Assembly (NCBI GenBank): GCA_949987705.1
Contig: OX465286.1
Span: 14,335,676 to 14,399,675 of the forward strand
Reading direction: 5' to 3'
From: Thereva unica
Taxonomy: Eukaryota; Arthropoda; Insecta; Diptera; Therevidae
Length of the DNA stretch: 64,000 nucleotides
Every line of letters starts with the position of its first letter. The stretch's first letter is position 1. Shown piece by piece: positions 53,991 to 64,000 of this stretch. Below the pieces are notes generated by a model. It was not told the DNA's origin. It saw only the letters and a list, made by a program, of their open reading frames with translations, and searched no databases. A program made the position numbers and the translations under genes.

Positions 53991-56900
53991 GGATATTTTT
54001 GGGTAATTTTTCGAAAGTGCTCGGATCTGGATGAATGGGGCATCGTTGGAAAGGGCTCGCTCCCCCGAGTTCAGAGCACTTTAGTTTGTCCCGAAATTCC
54101 AAGGGGTTCGGGAGTTATGCCCTTTTTGTGAACTCCCAAAGGAGGGTGCGAAATGCCCATTATCTCGGGAAATACTGGTCAGCCCGGGGTGGGATTAAAT
54201 TCCCAGACTCCCTGCGAGGTCCCTAACAATTTCCCATTCAAAAAAGGGCCACTCCAGAAATTGCCCAAAACCGGAAATTTTCAAAGGGGTACCCCTTTGG
54301 ATATTTTTGGGTAATTTTTCGAAAGTGCTCGGATCTGGATGAATGGGGCATCGTTGGAAAGGACTCGCTCCCCCGAGTTCAGAGCACTTTAGTTTGTCCC
54401 GAAATTCCAAGGGATTCCGGAGTTATGCCCTTTTTTGTGAACTCCCAAAGGAGGGTGCGAAATGCCCATTATCTCGGGAAATACTGGTCAGCCCGGGGTG
54501 GGATTAAATTCCCAGACTCCCTGCGAGGTCCCTAACAATTTCCCATTCAAAAAAGGGCCACTCCAGAAATTGCCCAAAACCGGAAATTTTCAAAGGGGTA
54601 CCCCTTTGGATATTTTTGGGTAATTTTTCGAAAGTGCTCGGATCTGGATGAATGGGGCATCGTTGGAAAGGACTCGCTCCCCCGAGTTCAGAGCACTTTA
54701 GTTTGTCCCGAAATTCCAAGGGATTCCGGAGTTATGCCCTTTTTTGTGAACTCCCAAAGGAGGGTGCGAAATGCCCATTATCTCGGGAAATACTGGTCAG
54801 GCCGGGGTGGGATTAAATTCCCAGACTCCCTGCGAGGTCCCTAACAATTTCCCATTCAAAAAAGGGCCACTCCAGAAATTGCCCAAAACCGGAAATTTTC
54901 AAAGGGGTCCCCCTTTGGATATTTTTGGGTAATTTTTCGAAAGTGTTCGGATCTGGATGAATGGGGCATCGTTGGAAAGGGCTCGCTCCCCCGAGTTCAG
55001 AGCACTTTAGTTTGTCCCGAAATTCCAAGGGGTTCGGGAGTTATGCCCTTTTTTGTGAACTCCCAAAGGAGGGTGCGAAATGCCCATTATCTCGGCAAAT
55101 ACTGGTCAGCCCGGGGTGGGATTAAATTCCCAGACTCCCTGCGAGGTCCCTAACAATTTCCCATTCAAAAAAGGGCCACTCCAGAAATTGCCCAAAACCG
55201 GAAATTTTCAAAGGGGTACCCCTTTGGATATTTTTGGGTAATTTTTCGAAAGTGCTCGGATCTGGATGAATGGGGCATCGTTGGAAAGGGCTCGCTCCCC
55301 CGAGTTCAGAGCACTTTAGTTTGTCCCGAAATTCCAAGGGGTTCGGGAGTTATGCCCTTTTTTGTGAACTCCCAAAGGAGGGTGCGAAATGTCCATTATC
55401 TCGGGAAATACTGGTCAGCCCGGGGTGGGATTAAATTCTCAGACTCCCTGCGAGGTCCCTAACAATTTCTCATTCAAAAAAGAGCCACTCCAGAAATTGC
55501 CCAAAACCGGAAATTTTCAAAGGGATATTTGGATATTTTTGGGTAATTTTTCGAAAGTGCTCGGATCTGGATAAATGGGGCATCGTTGGAAAGGGCTTGC
55601 TCCCCCGAGTTCAGACCACTTTAGTTTGTCCCGAAATTCCAAGGGGTTCGGGAGTTATGCCCTTTTTTGTGAACTCCCAAAGGAGGGTGCGAAATGCCCA
55701 TTATCTCGGGAAATACTGGTCAGCCCGGGGTGGGATTAATTTCCCAGACTCCCTGCGAGGTCCCTAACAATTTCCCATTCAAAAAAGGGCCACTCCAGAA
55801 ATTGCCCAAAACCGGAAATTTTCAAAGGGGTACCCCTTTGGATATTTTTGGGTAATTTTTCGAAAGTGCTCGGATCTGGATGAATGGGGCATCGTTGGAA
55901 AGGGCTCGCTCCCCCGAGTTCAGAGCACTTTAGTTTGTCCCGAAATTCCAAGGGGTTCGGGAGTTATGCCCTTTTTTGTGAACTCCCAAAGGAGGGTGCG
56001 AAATGTCCATTATCTCGGGAAATACTGGTCAGCCCGGGGTGGGATTAAATTCTCAGACTCCCTGCGAGGTCCCTAACAATTTCCCATTCAAAAAAGAGCC
56101 ACTCCAGAAATTGCCCAAAACCGGAAATTTTCAAAGGGGTACCCCTTTGGATATTTTTGGGTAATTTTTCGAAAGTGCTCGGATCTGGATGAATGGGGCA
56201 TCGTTGGAAAGGGCTCGCTCCCCCGAGTTCAGAGCACTTTAGTTTGTCCCGAAATTCCAAGGGGTTCGGGAGTTATGCCCTTTTTTGTGAACTCCCAAAG
56301 GAGGGTGCGAAATGTCCATTATCTCGGGAAATACTGGTCAGCCCGGGGTGGGATTAAATTCTCAGACTCCCTGCGAGGTCCCTAACAATTTCCCATTCAA
56401 AAAAGAGCCACTCCAGAAATTGCCCAAAACCGGAAATTTTCAAAGGGGTACCCCTTTGGATATTTTTGGGTAATTTTTCGAAAGTGCTCGGATCTGGATG
56501 AATGGGGCATCGTTGGAAAGGGCTCGCTCCCCCGAGTTCAGAGCACTTTAGTTTGTCCCGAAATTCCAAGGGGTTCGGGAGTTATGCCCTTTTTTGTGAA
56601 CTCCCAAAGGAGGGTGCGAAATGTCCATTATCTCGGGAAATACTGGTCAGCCCGGGGTGGGATTAAATTCTCAGACTCCCTGCGAGGTCCCTAACAATTT
56701 CCCATTCAAAAAAGAGCCACTCCAGAAATTGCCCAAAACCGGAAATTTTCAAAGGGGTACCCCTTTGGATATTTTTGGGTAATTTTTCGAAAGTGCTCGG
56801 ATCTGGATGAATGGGGCATCGTTGGAAAGGGCTCGCTCCCCCAAGTTCAGAGCACTTCAGTTTGTCCCGAAATTCCAAGGGGTTCGGGAGTTATGCCCTT

Positions 56901-57280
56901 TTTTGTGAACTCCCAAAGGAGGGTGCGAAATGTCCATTATCTCGGGAAATACTGGTCAGCCCGGGGTGGGATTAAATTCTCAGACTCCCTGCGAGGTCCC
57001 TAACAATTTCCCATTCAAAAAAGAGCCACTCCAGAAATTGCCCAAAACCGGAAATTTTCAAAGGGGTACCCCTTTGGATATTTTTGGGTAATTTTTCGAA
57101 AGTGCTTGGATCTGGATAAATGGGGCATCGTTGGAAAGGGCTTGCTCCCCCGAGTTCAGACCACTTTAGTTTGTCCCGAAATTCCAAGGGGTTCGGGAGT
57201 TATGCCCTTTTTTGTGAACTCCCAAAGGAGGGTGCGAAATGCCCATTATCTCGGGAAATACTGGTCAGCCCGGGGTGGGA

Positions 57281-60200
57281 TTAAATTCCCAGACTCCCTG
57301 CGAGGTCCCTAACAATTTCCCATTCAAAAAAGGGCCACTCCAGAAATTGCCCAAAACCGGAAATTTTCAAAGGGGTACCCCTTTGGATATTTTTGGGTAA
57401 TTTTTCGAAAGTGCTCGGATCTGGATGAATGGGGCATCGTTGGAAAGGGCTCGCTCCCCCGAGTTCAGAGCACTTTAGTTTGTCCCGAAATTCCAAGGGG
57501 TTCGGGAGTTATGCCCTTTTTTGTGAACTCCCAAAGGAGGGTGCGAAATGCCCATTCCCTAATAATTTCCCATTCAAAAAAGGGCCACTCCAGAAATTGC
57601 CCAAAACCGGAAATTTTCAAAGGGGTACCCCTTTGGATATTTTTGGGTAATTTTTCGAAAGTGCTCGGATCTGGATGAATGGGGCATCGTTGGAAAGGGC
57701 TCGCTCCCCCGAGTTCAGAGCAAAGGAGGGTGCGAAATGCCCATTATCTCGGGAAATACTGGTCAGCCCGGGGTGGGATTAAATTCCCAGACTCCCTGCG
57801 AGGTCCCTTACAATTTCCCATTCAAAAAAGAGCCACTCCAGAAATTGCCCAAAACCGGAAATATTCAAAGGGGTACCCCTTTGGATATTTTTGGGTAATT
57901 TTTCGAAAGTGCTCGGATCTGGATGAATGGGCCTTCGTTGGAAAGGGCTCGCTTCCCGAGTTCAGAGCACTTTAGTTTGTCCCGAAATTCCAAGGGGTTC
58001 GGGAGTTATGCCCTTTTTGTGAACTCCCAAAGGAGGGTGCGAAATGCCCATTATCTCGGGAAATACTGGTCAGCCCGGGGTGGGATTAAATTCCCAGACT
58101 CCCTGCGAGGTCCCTTACAATTTCCCATTCAAAAAAGAGCCACTCCAGAAATTGCCCAAAACCGGAAATATTCAAAGGGGTACCCCTTTGGATATTTTTG
58201 GGTAATTTTTCGAAAGTGCTCGGATCTGGATGAATGGGGCATCGTTGGAAAGGGCTCGCTCCCCCGAGTTCAGAGCACTTTAGTTTGTCCCGAAATTCCA
58301 AGGGGTTCGGGAGTTATGCCTTTTTTTGTGAACTCCCAAAGGAGGGTGCGAAATGCCCATTATCTCGGGAAATACTGGTCAGCCCGGGGTGGGATTAAAT
58401 TCCCAGACTCCCTGCGAGGTCCCTAACAATTTCCCATTCAAAAAAGGGCCACTCCAGAAATTGCCCGAAACCGGATATTTTCAAAGGGGTACCCCTTTGG
58501 ATATTTTTGGGTAATTTTTCGAAAGTGCTCGGATCTGGATGAATGGGGCATCGTTGGAAAGGGCTCGCTCCCCCGAGTTCAGAGCACTTTAGTTTGTCCC
58601 GAAATTCCAAGGGGTTCGGGAGTTATGCCCTTTTTTGTGAACTCCCAAAGGAGGGTGCGAAATGCCCATTCCCTAATAATTTCCCATTCAAAAAAGGGCC
58701 ACTCCAGAAATTGCCCAAAACCGGAAATTTTCAAAGGGGTACCCCTTTGGATATTTTTGGGTAATTTTTCGAAAGTGCTCGGATCTGGATGAGTGGGGCA
58801 TCGTTGGAAAGGGCTCGCTCCTCCGAGCTCAGAGCACTTTAGTTTGTCTCGAAATTCCAAGGGGTTCGGGAGTTATGCCCTTTTTTGTGAACTCCCAAAG
58901 GAGGGTGCGAAATGCCCATTATCTCGGGAAATACTGGTCAGCCCGGGGTGGGATTAAATTCCCAGACTCCCTGCGAGGTCCCTAACAATTTCCCATTCAA
59001 AAAAGGGCCACTCCAGAAATTGCCCAAAACCGGAAATTTTCAAAGGGGCCCTTTGGATATTTTTGGGTAATTTTTCGAAAGTGCTCGGATCTGGATGAAT
59101 GGGGCATCGTTAGAAAGGGCTCACTCCCCCGAGGTCATAGCACTTTAGTTTGTCCCGAAATTCCAAGGGGTTCGGGAGTTATGCCCTTTTTTGTGAACTC
59201 CCAAAGGAGGGTGCGAAATGCCCATTATCTCGGGAAATACTGGTCAGCCCGGGGTGGGATTAAATTCCCAGACTCCCTGCGAGGTCCCTAACAATTTCCC
59301 ATTCAAAAAAGAGCCACTCCAGAAATTGCCCAAAACCGGAAATTTTCAAAGGGGTACCCCTTTGGATATTTTTGGGTAATTTTTCGAAAGTGCTCGGATC
59401 TGGATGAATGGGGCATCGTTAGAAAGGGCTCGCTCCCCCGAGTTCAGAGCACTTCAGTTTGTCCCGAAATTCCAAGGGGTTCCGGAGTTATGCCCTTTTT
59501 TGTGAACTCCCAAAGGAGGGTGCGAAATGCCCATTATATCGGGAAATACTGGTCAGCTCGGGGTGGGATTAAATTCCCAGACTCCCTGCGAGGTCCCTAA
59601 CAATTTCCCATTCAAAAAAGGGCCACTCCAGAAATTGCCCGAAACCGGATATTTTCAAAGGGGTACACCCCTTTGGATATTTTTGGGTAATTTTTCGAAA
59701 GTGCTCGGATCTGGATGAATGGGGCATCGTTAGAAAGGGCTCGCTCCCCCGAGTTCAGAGCACTTTAGTTTGTCCCGAAATTCCAAGGGGTTCGGGAGTT
59801 ATGCCCTTTTTTGTGAACTCCCAAAGGAGGGTGCGAAATGCCCATTATCTCGGGAAATACTGGTCAGCCCGGGGTGGGATTAAATTCCCAGACTCCCTGC
59901 GAGGTCCCTAACAATTTCCCATTCAAAAAAGAGCCACTCCAGAAATTGCCCAAAACCGGAAATTTTCAAAGGGGTACCCCTTTGGATATTTTTGGGTAAT
60001 TTTTCGAAAGTGCTCGGATCTGGATGAATGGGGCATCGTTGGAAAGGGCTCGCTCCCCCGAGTTCAGAGCACTTTAGTTTGTCCCGAAATTCCAAGGGGT
60101 TCGGGAGTTATGCCCTTTTTTGTGAACTCCCAAAGGAGGGTGCGAAATGCCCATTATCTTGGCAAATACTGGTCAGCCCGGGGTGGGATTAAATTCCCAG

Positions 60201-61307
60201 ACTCCCTGCGAGGTCCCTAACAATTTCCCATTCAAAAAAGGGCCACTCCAGAAATTGCCCGAAACCGGATATTTTCAAAGGGGTACCCCTTTGGATATTT
60301 TTGGGTAATTTTTCGAAAGTGCTCGGATCTGGATGAATGGGGCATCGTTGGAAAGGGCTCGCTCCCCCGAGTTCAGAGCACTTTAGTTTGTCCCGAAATT
60401 CCAAGGGGTTCCGGAGTTATGCCCTTTTTTGTGAACTCCCAAAGGAGGGTGCGAAATGCCCATTCCCTAATAATTTCCCATTCAAAAAAGGGCCACTCCA
60501 GAAATTGCCCAAAACCGGAAATTTTCAAAGGGGTACCCCTTTGGATATTTTTGGGTAATTTTTCGAAAGTGCTCGGATCTGGATGAATGGGGCATCGTTG
60601 GAAAGGGCTCGCTCCTCCGAGTTCAGAGCACTTTAGTTTGTCCCGAAATTCCAAGGGGTTCGGGAGTTACGCCCTTTTTTGTGAACTCCCAAAGGAGGGT
60701 GCGAAATGCCCATTATCTTGGCAAATACTGGTCAGCCCGGGGTGGGATTAAATTCCCAGACTCCCTGCGAGGTCCCTAACAATTTCCCATTCAAAAAAGG
60801 GCCACTCCAGAAATTGCCCGAAACCGGATATTTTCAAAGGGGTACCCCTTTGGATATTTTTGGGTAATTTTTCGAAAGTGCTCGGATCTGGATGAATGGG
60901 GCATCGTTGGAAAGGGCTCGCTCCCCCGAGTTCAGAGCACTTTAGTTTGTCCCGAAATTCCAAGGGGTTCGGGAGTTATGCCCTTTTTTGTGAACTCCCA
61001 AAGGAGGGTGCGAAATGCCCATTCCCTAATAATTTCCCATTCAAAAAAGGGCCACTCCAGAAATTGCCCAAAACCGGAAATTTTCAAAGGGGTACCCCTT
61101 TGGATATTTTTGGGTAATTTTTCGAAAGTGCTCGGATCTGGATGAATGGGGCATCGTTGGAAAGGGCTCGCTCCCCCGAGTTCAGAGCACTTTAGTTTGT
61201 CCCGAAATTCCAAGGGGTTCGGGAGTTATGCCCTTTTTTGTGAACTCCCAAAGGAGGGTGCGAAATGCCCATTATCTCAGGAAATACTGGTCAGCCCGGG
61301 GTGGGAT
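57281..61307 (+). repeat. Deleted monomers and 559-bp dimers inside array B
   Basis: A junction CCCATTCCCTAATAATTTCCC marks a 59-bp deletion in monomers near 57,547, 58,663, 60,458 and 61,017. The last two belong to a 559-bp unit (309 plus 250) repeated in tandem from about 60,189 to 61,307. Another deletion joins CAGAG to CAAAGGAGG near 57,720. Confidence 0.85.
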
Positions 61308-64000
61308 TAAATTCCCAGACTCCCTGCGAGGTCCCTAACAATTTCCCATTCAAAAAAGAGCCACTCCAGAAATTGCCCAAAACCGGAAATTTTCAAAGGG
61401 GTACCCCTTTGGATATTTTTGGGTAATTTTTCGAAAGTGCTCGGATCTGGATGAATGGGGCATCGGTGGAAAGGGCTCGCTCCCCCGAGTTCAGAGCACT
61501 TTAGTTTGTCCCGAAATTCCAAGGGGTTCCGGAGTTATGCCCTTTTTTGTGAACTCCCAAAGGAGGGTGCGAAATGCCCATTATCTCGGGAAATACTGGT
61601 CAGCCCGGGGTGGGATTAAATTCCCAGACTCCCTGCCAGGTCCCTAACAATTTCCCATTCAAAAAAGAGCCACTCCAGAAATTGCCCAAAACCGGAAATT
61701 TTCAAAGGGGTACCCCTTTGGATATTTTTGGGTAATTTTTCGAAAGTGCTCGGATCTGGATGAATGGGGCATCGTTGGAAAGGGCTCGCTCCCCCGAGTT
61801 CAGAGCACTTTAGTTTGTCCCGAAATTCCAAGGGGTTCGGGAGTTATGCCCTTTTTGTGAACTCCCAAAGGAGGGTGCGAAATGCCCATTATCTCGGGAA
61901 ATACTAGTCAGCCCGGGGTGGGATTAAATTCCCAGACTCCCTGCGAGGTCCCTAACAATTTCCCATTCAAAAAAGGGCCACTCCAGAAATTGCCCAAAAC
62001 CGGAAATTTTCAAGGGGCCCTTTGGACATTTTTGGGTAATTTTTCTAAAGTGCTCGGATCTGGATGAGTGGGGCATCGTTGGAAAGGGCTCGCTCCTCCG
62101 AGCTCAGAGCACTTTAGTTTGTCCCGAAATTCCAAGGGGTTCGGGAGTTATGCCCTTTTTTGTGAACTCCCAAAGGAGGGTGCGAAATGCCCATTATCTC
62201 GGGAAATACTGGTCAGCCCGGGGTGGGATTAAATTCCCAGACTCCCTGCGAGGTCCCTAACAATTTCCCATTCAAAAAAGGGCCACTCCAGAAATTGCCC
62301 AAAACCGGAAATTTTCAAAGGGGTACCCCTTTGGATATTTTTGGGTAATTTTTCGAAAGTGCTCGCATCTGGATGAATGGGGCATCGTTGGAAAGGGCTC
62401 GCTCCCCCGAGTTCAGAGCACTTTAGTTTGTCCCGAAATTCCAAGGGGTTCGGGAGTTATGCCCTTTTTTGTGAACTCCCAAAGGAGGGTGCGAAATGCC
62501 CATTATCTCGGGAAATACTGGTCTGCCCGGGGTGGGATTAAATTCCCAGACTCCCTGCGAGGTCCCTAACAATTTCCCATTCAAAAAAGGGCCACTCCAG
62601 AAATTGCCCAAAACCGGAAATTTTCAAAGGGGCCCTTTGGATATTTTTGGGTAATTTTTCGAAAGTGCTCGGATCTGGATGAGTGGGGCATCGTTGGAAA
62701 GGGCTCGCTCCTCCGAGCTCAGAGCACTTTAGTTTGTCCCGAAATTCCAAGGGGTTCGGGAGTTATGCCCTTTTTTGTGAACTCCCAAAGGAGGGTGCGA
62801 AATGCCCATTATCTCGGGAAATACTGGTCAGCCCGGGGTGGGATTAAATTCCCAGACTCCCTGCGAGGTCCCTAACAATTTCCCATTCAAAAAAGGGCCA
62901 CTCCAGAAATTGCCCAAAACCGGAAATTTTCAAAGGGGCATCGTTGGAAAGGGCTCGCTCCTCCGAGCTCAGAGCACTTTAGTTTGTCCCGAAATTCCAA
63001 GGGGTTCGGGAGTTATGCCCTTTTTTGTGAACTCCCAAAGGAGGGTGCGAAATGCCCATTATCTCGGGAAATACTGGTCAGCCCGGGGTGGGAATAAATT
63101 CCCAGACTCCCTGCGAGGTCCCTAACAATTTCCCATTCAAAAAAGGGCCACTCCAGAAATTGCCCAAAACCGGAAATTTTCAAAGGGGCCCTTTGGATAT
63201 TTTTGGGTAATTTTTCGAAAGTGCTCGGATCTGGATGAATGGGGCATCGTTGGAAAGGGCTCGCTCCCCCGAGTACAGAGCACTTTAGTTTGTCCCGAAA
63301 TTCCAAGGGGTTCGGGAGTTATGCCCTTTTTTGTGAACTCCCAAAGGAGGGTGCGAAATGCCCATTATCTCGGCAAATACTGGTCAGCCCGGGGTGGGAT
63401 TAAATTCCCAGACTCCCTGCGAGGTCCCTAACAATTTCCCATTCAAAAAAGGGCCACTCCAGAAATTGCCCGAAACCGGAAATTTTCAAAGGGGCACCCC
63501 TTTGGATATTTTTGGGTAATTTTTCGAAAGTGCTCGGATCTGGATGAATGGGGCATCGGTGGAAAGGGCTCGCTCCCCCGAGTTCAGAGCACTTTAGTTT
63601 GTCCCGAAATTCCAAGGGGTTCCGGAGTTATGCCCTTTTTTGTGAACTCCCAAAGGAGGGTGCGAAATGCCCATTATCTCGGGAAATACTGGTCAGCCCG
63701 GGGTGGGATTAAATTCCCAGACTCCCTGCCAGGTCCCTAACAATTTCCCATTCAAAAAAGAGCCACTCCAGAAATTGCCCAAAACCGGAAATTTTCAAAG
63801 GGGCCCTTTGGATATTTTTGGGTAATTTTTCGAAAGTGCTCGGATCTGGATGAATGGGGCATCGTTGGAAAGGGCTCGCTCCCCCGAGTTCAGAGCACTT
63901 TAGTTTGTCCCGAAATTCCAAGGGGTTCGGGAGTTATGCCCTTTTTGTGAACTCCCAAAGGAGGGTGCGAAATGCCCATTATCTCGGGAAATACTAGTCA

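Larger units (their letters stand above)
53494..64000 (+). repeat. Satellite array B, 309-bp monomer, running off the window end
   Basis: The monomers are homologous to those of array A and in the same orientation, with a 309-bp period (for example 54,195, 54,504, 54,813, 55,122). Diagnostic differences are GGGATTAAATTCCCAGAC for GGGATTGAATTCACAGAC, CTGCGAGG for CTGGGAGG, and GGGTAATTTTTCG for GGCCGATTTCACG. The array is less uniform than A, with indels that break the long plus-strand frame. About 34 monomers fit. It continues past 64,000. Confidence 0.97.

Noticed and set aside
54195..63921. Repeated 71-residue minus-strand ORFs in array B
   Set aside because: They are antisense readings of the satellite, conserved only because the DNA is homogenised.
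1..64000. CRISPR array or bacterial operon
   Set aside because: The repeats are 309-311 bp without spacers, and the genes are split by spliceosomal introns; this is insect nuclear DNA.

Overview
The window is eukaryotic nuclear DNA, almost certainly from a higher dipteran. The basis is two split genes with insect-type orthologs (Sgt and windbeutel), spliceosomal introns, AT-rich non-coding DNA, and a dense load of Tc1, RTE, CR1/jockey-like, hAT-like and Harbinger/ISL2EU-like elements. A tephritid-like fly is plausible but is only an inference. No operons, CRISPR arrays, rRNA genes or genuine tRNA genes are visible.

Layout. Positions 1-9,515 are a head-to-tail satellite array of 311-bp monomers (about 30.5 copies) with a partial 10-monomer (3,110-bp) higher-order periodicity. 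It ends in one degraded forward piece and one inverted, diverged monomer. Positions 53,494-64,000 are a second array in the same orientation. It starts with about 500 bp of the same 311-bp type, switches sharply near 53,990 to a related 309-bp subfamily, and carries deletion-bearing monomers and a 559-bp dimeric repeat. Between the arrays lies a roughly 44-kb island.

The island holds two recognisable host genes in divergent arrangement. Sgt (small glutamine-rich TPR co-chaperone) is on the minus strand, with exons at 33,208-32,850, 32,774-32,625, 32,554-32,285 and 14,575-14,290; these join in phase to 354 residues. Its third intron is about 17.7 kb. wbl (windbeutel/ERp29) is on the plus strand at 34,262-35,094, with one 59-bp intron, 257 residues and a KNDEL ER-retention tail. 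The giant Sgt intron contains a second, diverged copy of Sgt exon 3 (28,389-28,123). That copy keeps an open frame and its splice donor but has lost its acceptor AG.

Nearly everything else is mobile DNA, much of it nested. A Tc1 element (9,850-13,088) contains a TIR-bounded insert that in turn contains an RTE LINE with a 15-bp target duplication. A 2.5-kb foldback element (38,021-40,493) carries a hAT-like MITE with a perfect 8-bp duplication in one arm and another TIR element in the other arm. A nearly intact CR1/jockey-like LINE (41,091-about 44,220, minus) is interrupted by a MITE. Other elements are a THAP/DDE DNA transposon relic, LINE ORF1 remnants of DUF4780 type, tRNA-derived SINEs and about ten MITE-like inverted repeats.

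The two host genes are not known to act together. Sgt is a cytosolic co-chaperone for tail-anchored and hydrophobic proteins. Windbeutel is an ER-lumenal chaperone needed for Pipe localisation in dorsoventral patterning. All identifications come from reading the sequence and recalled family features; no database search was run.
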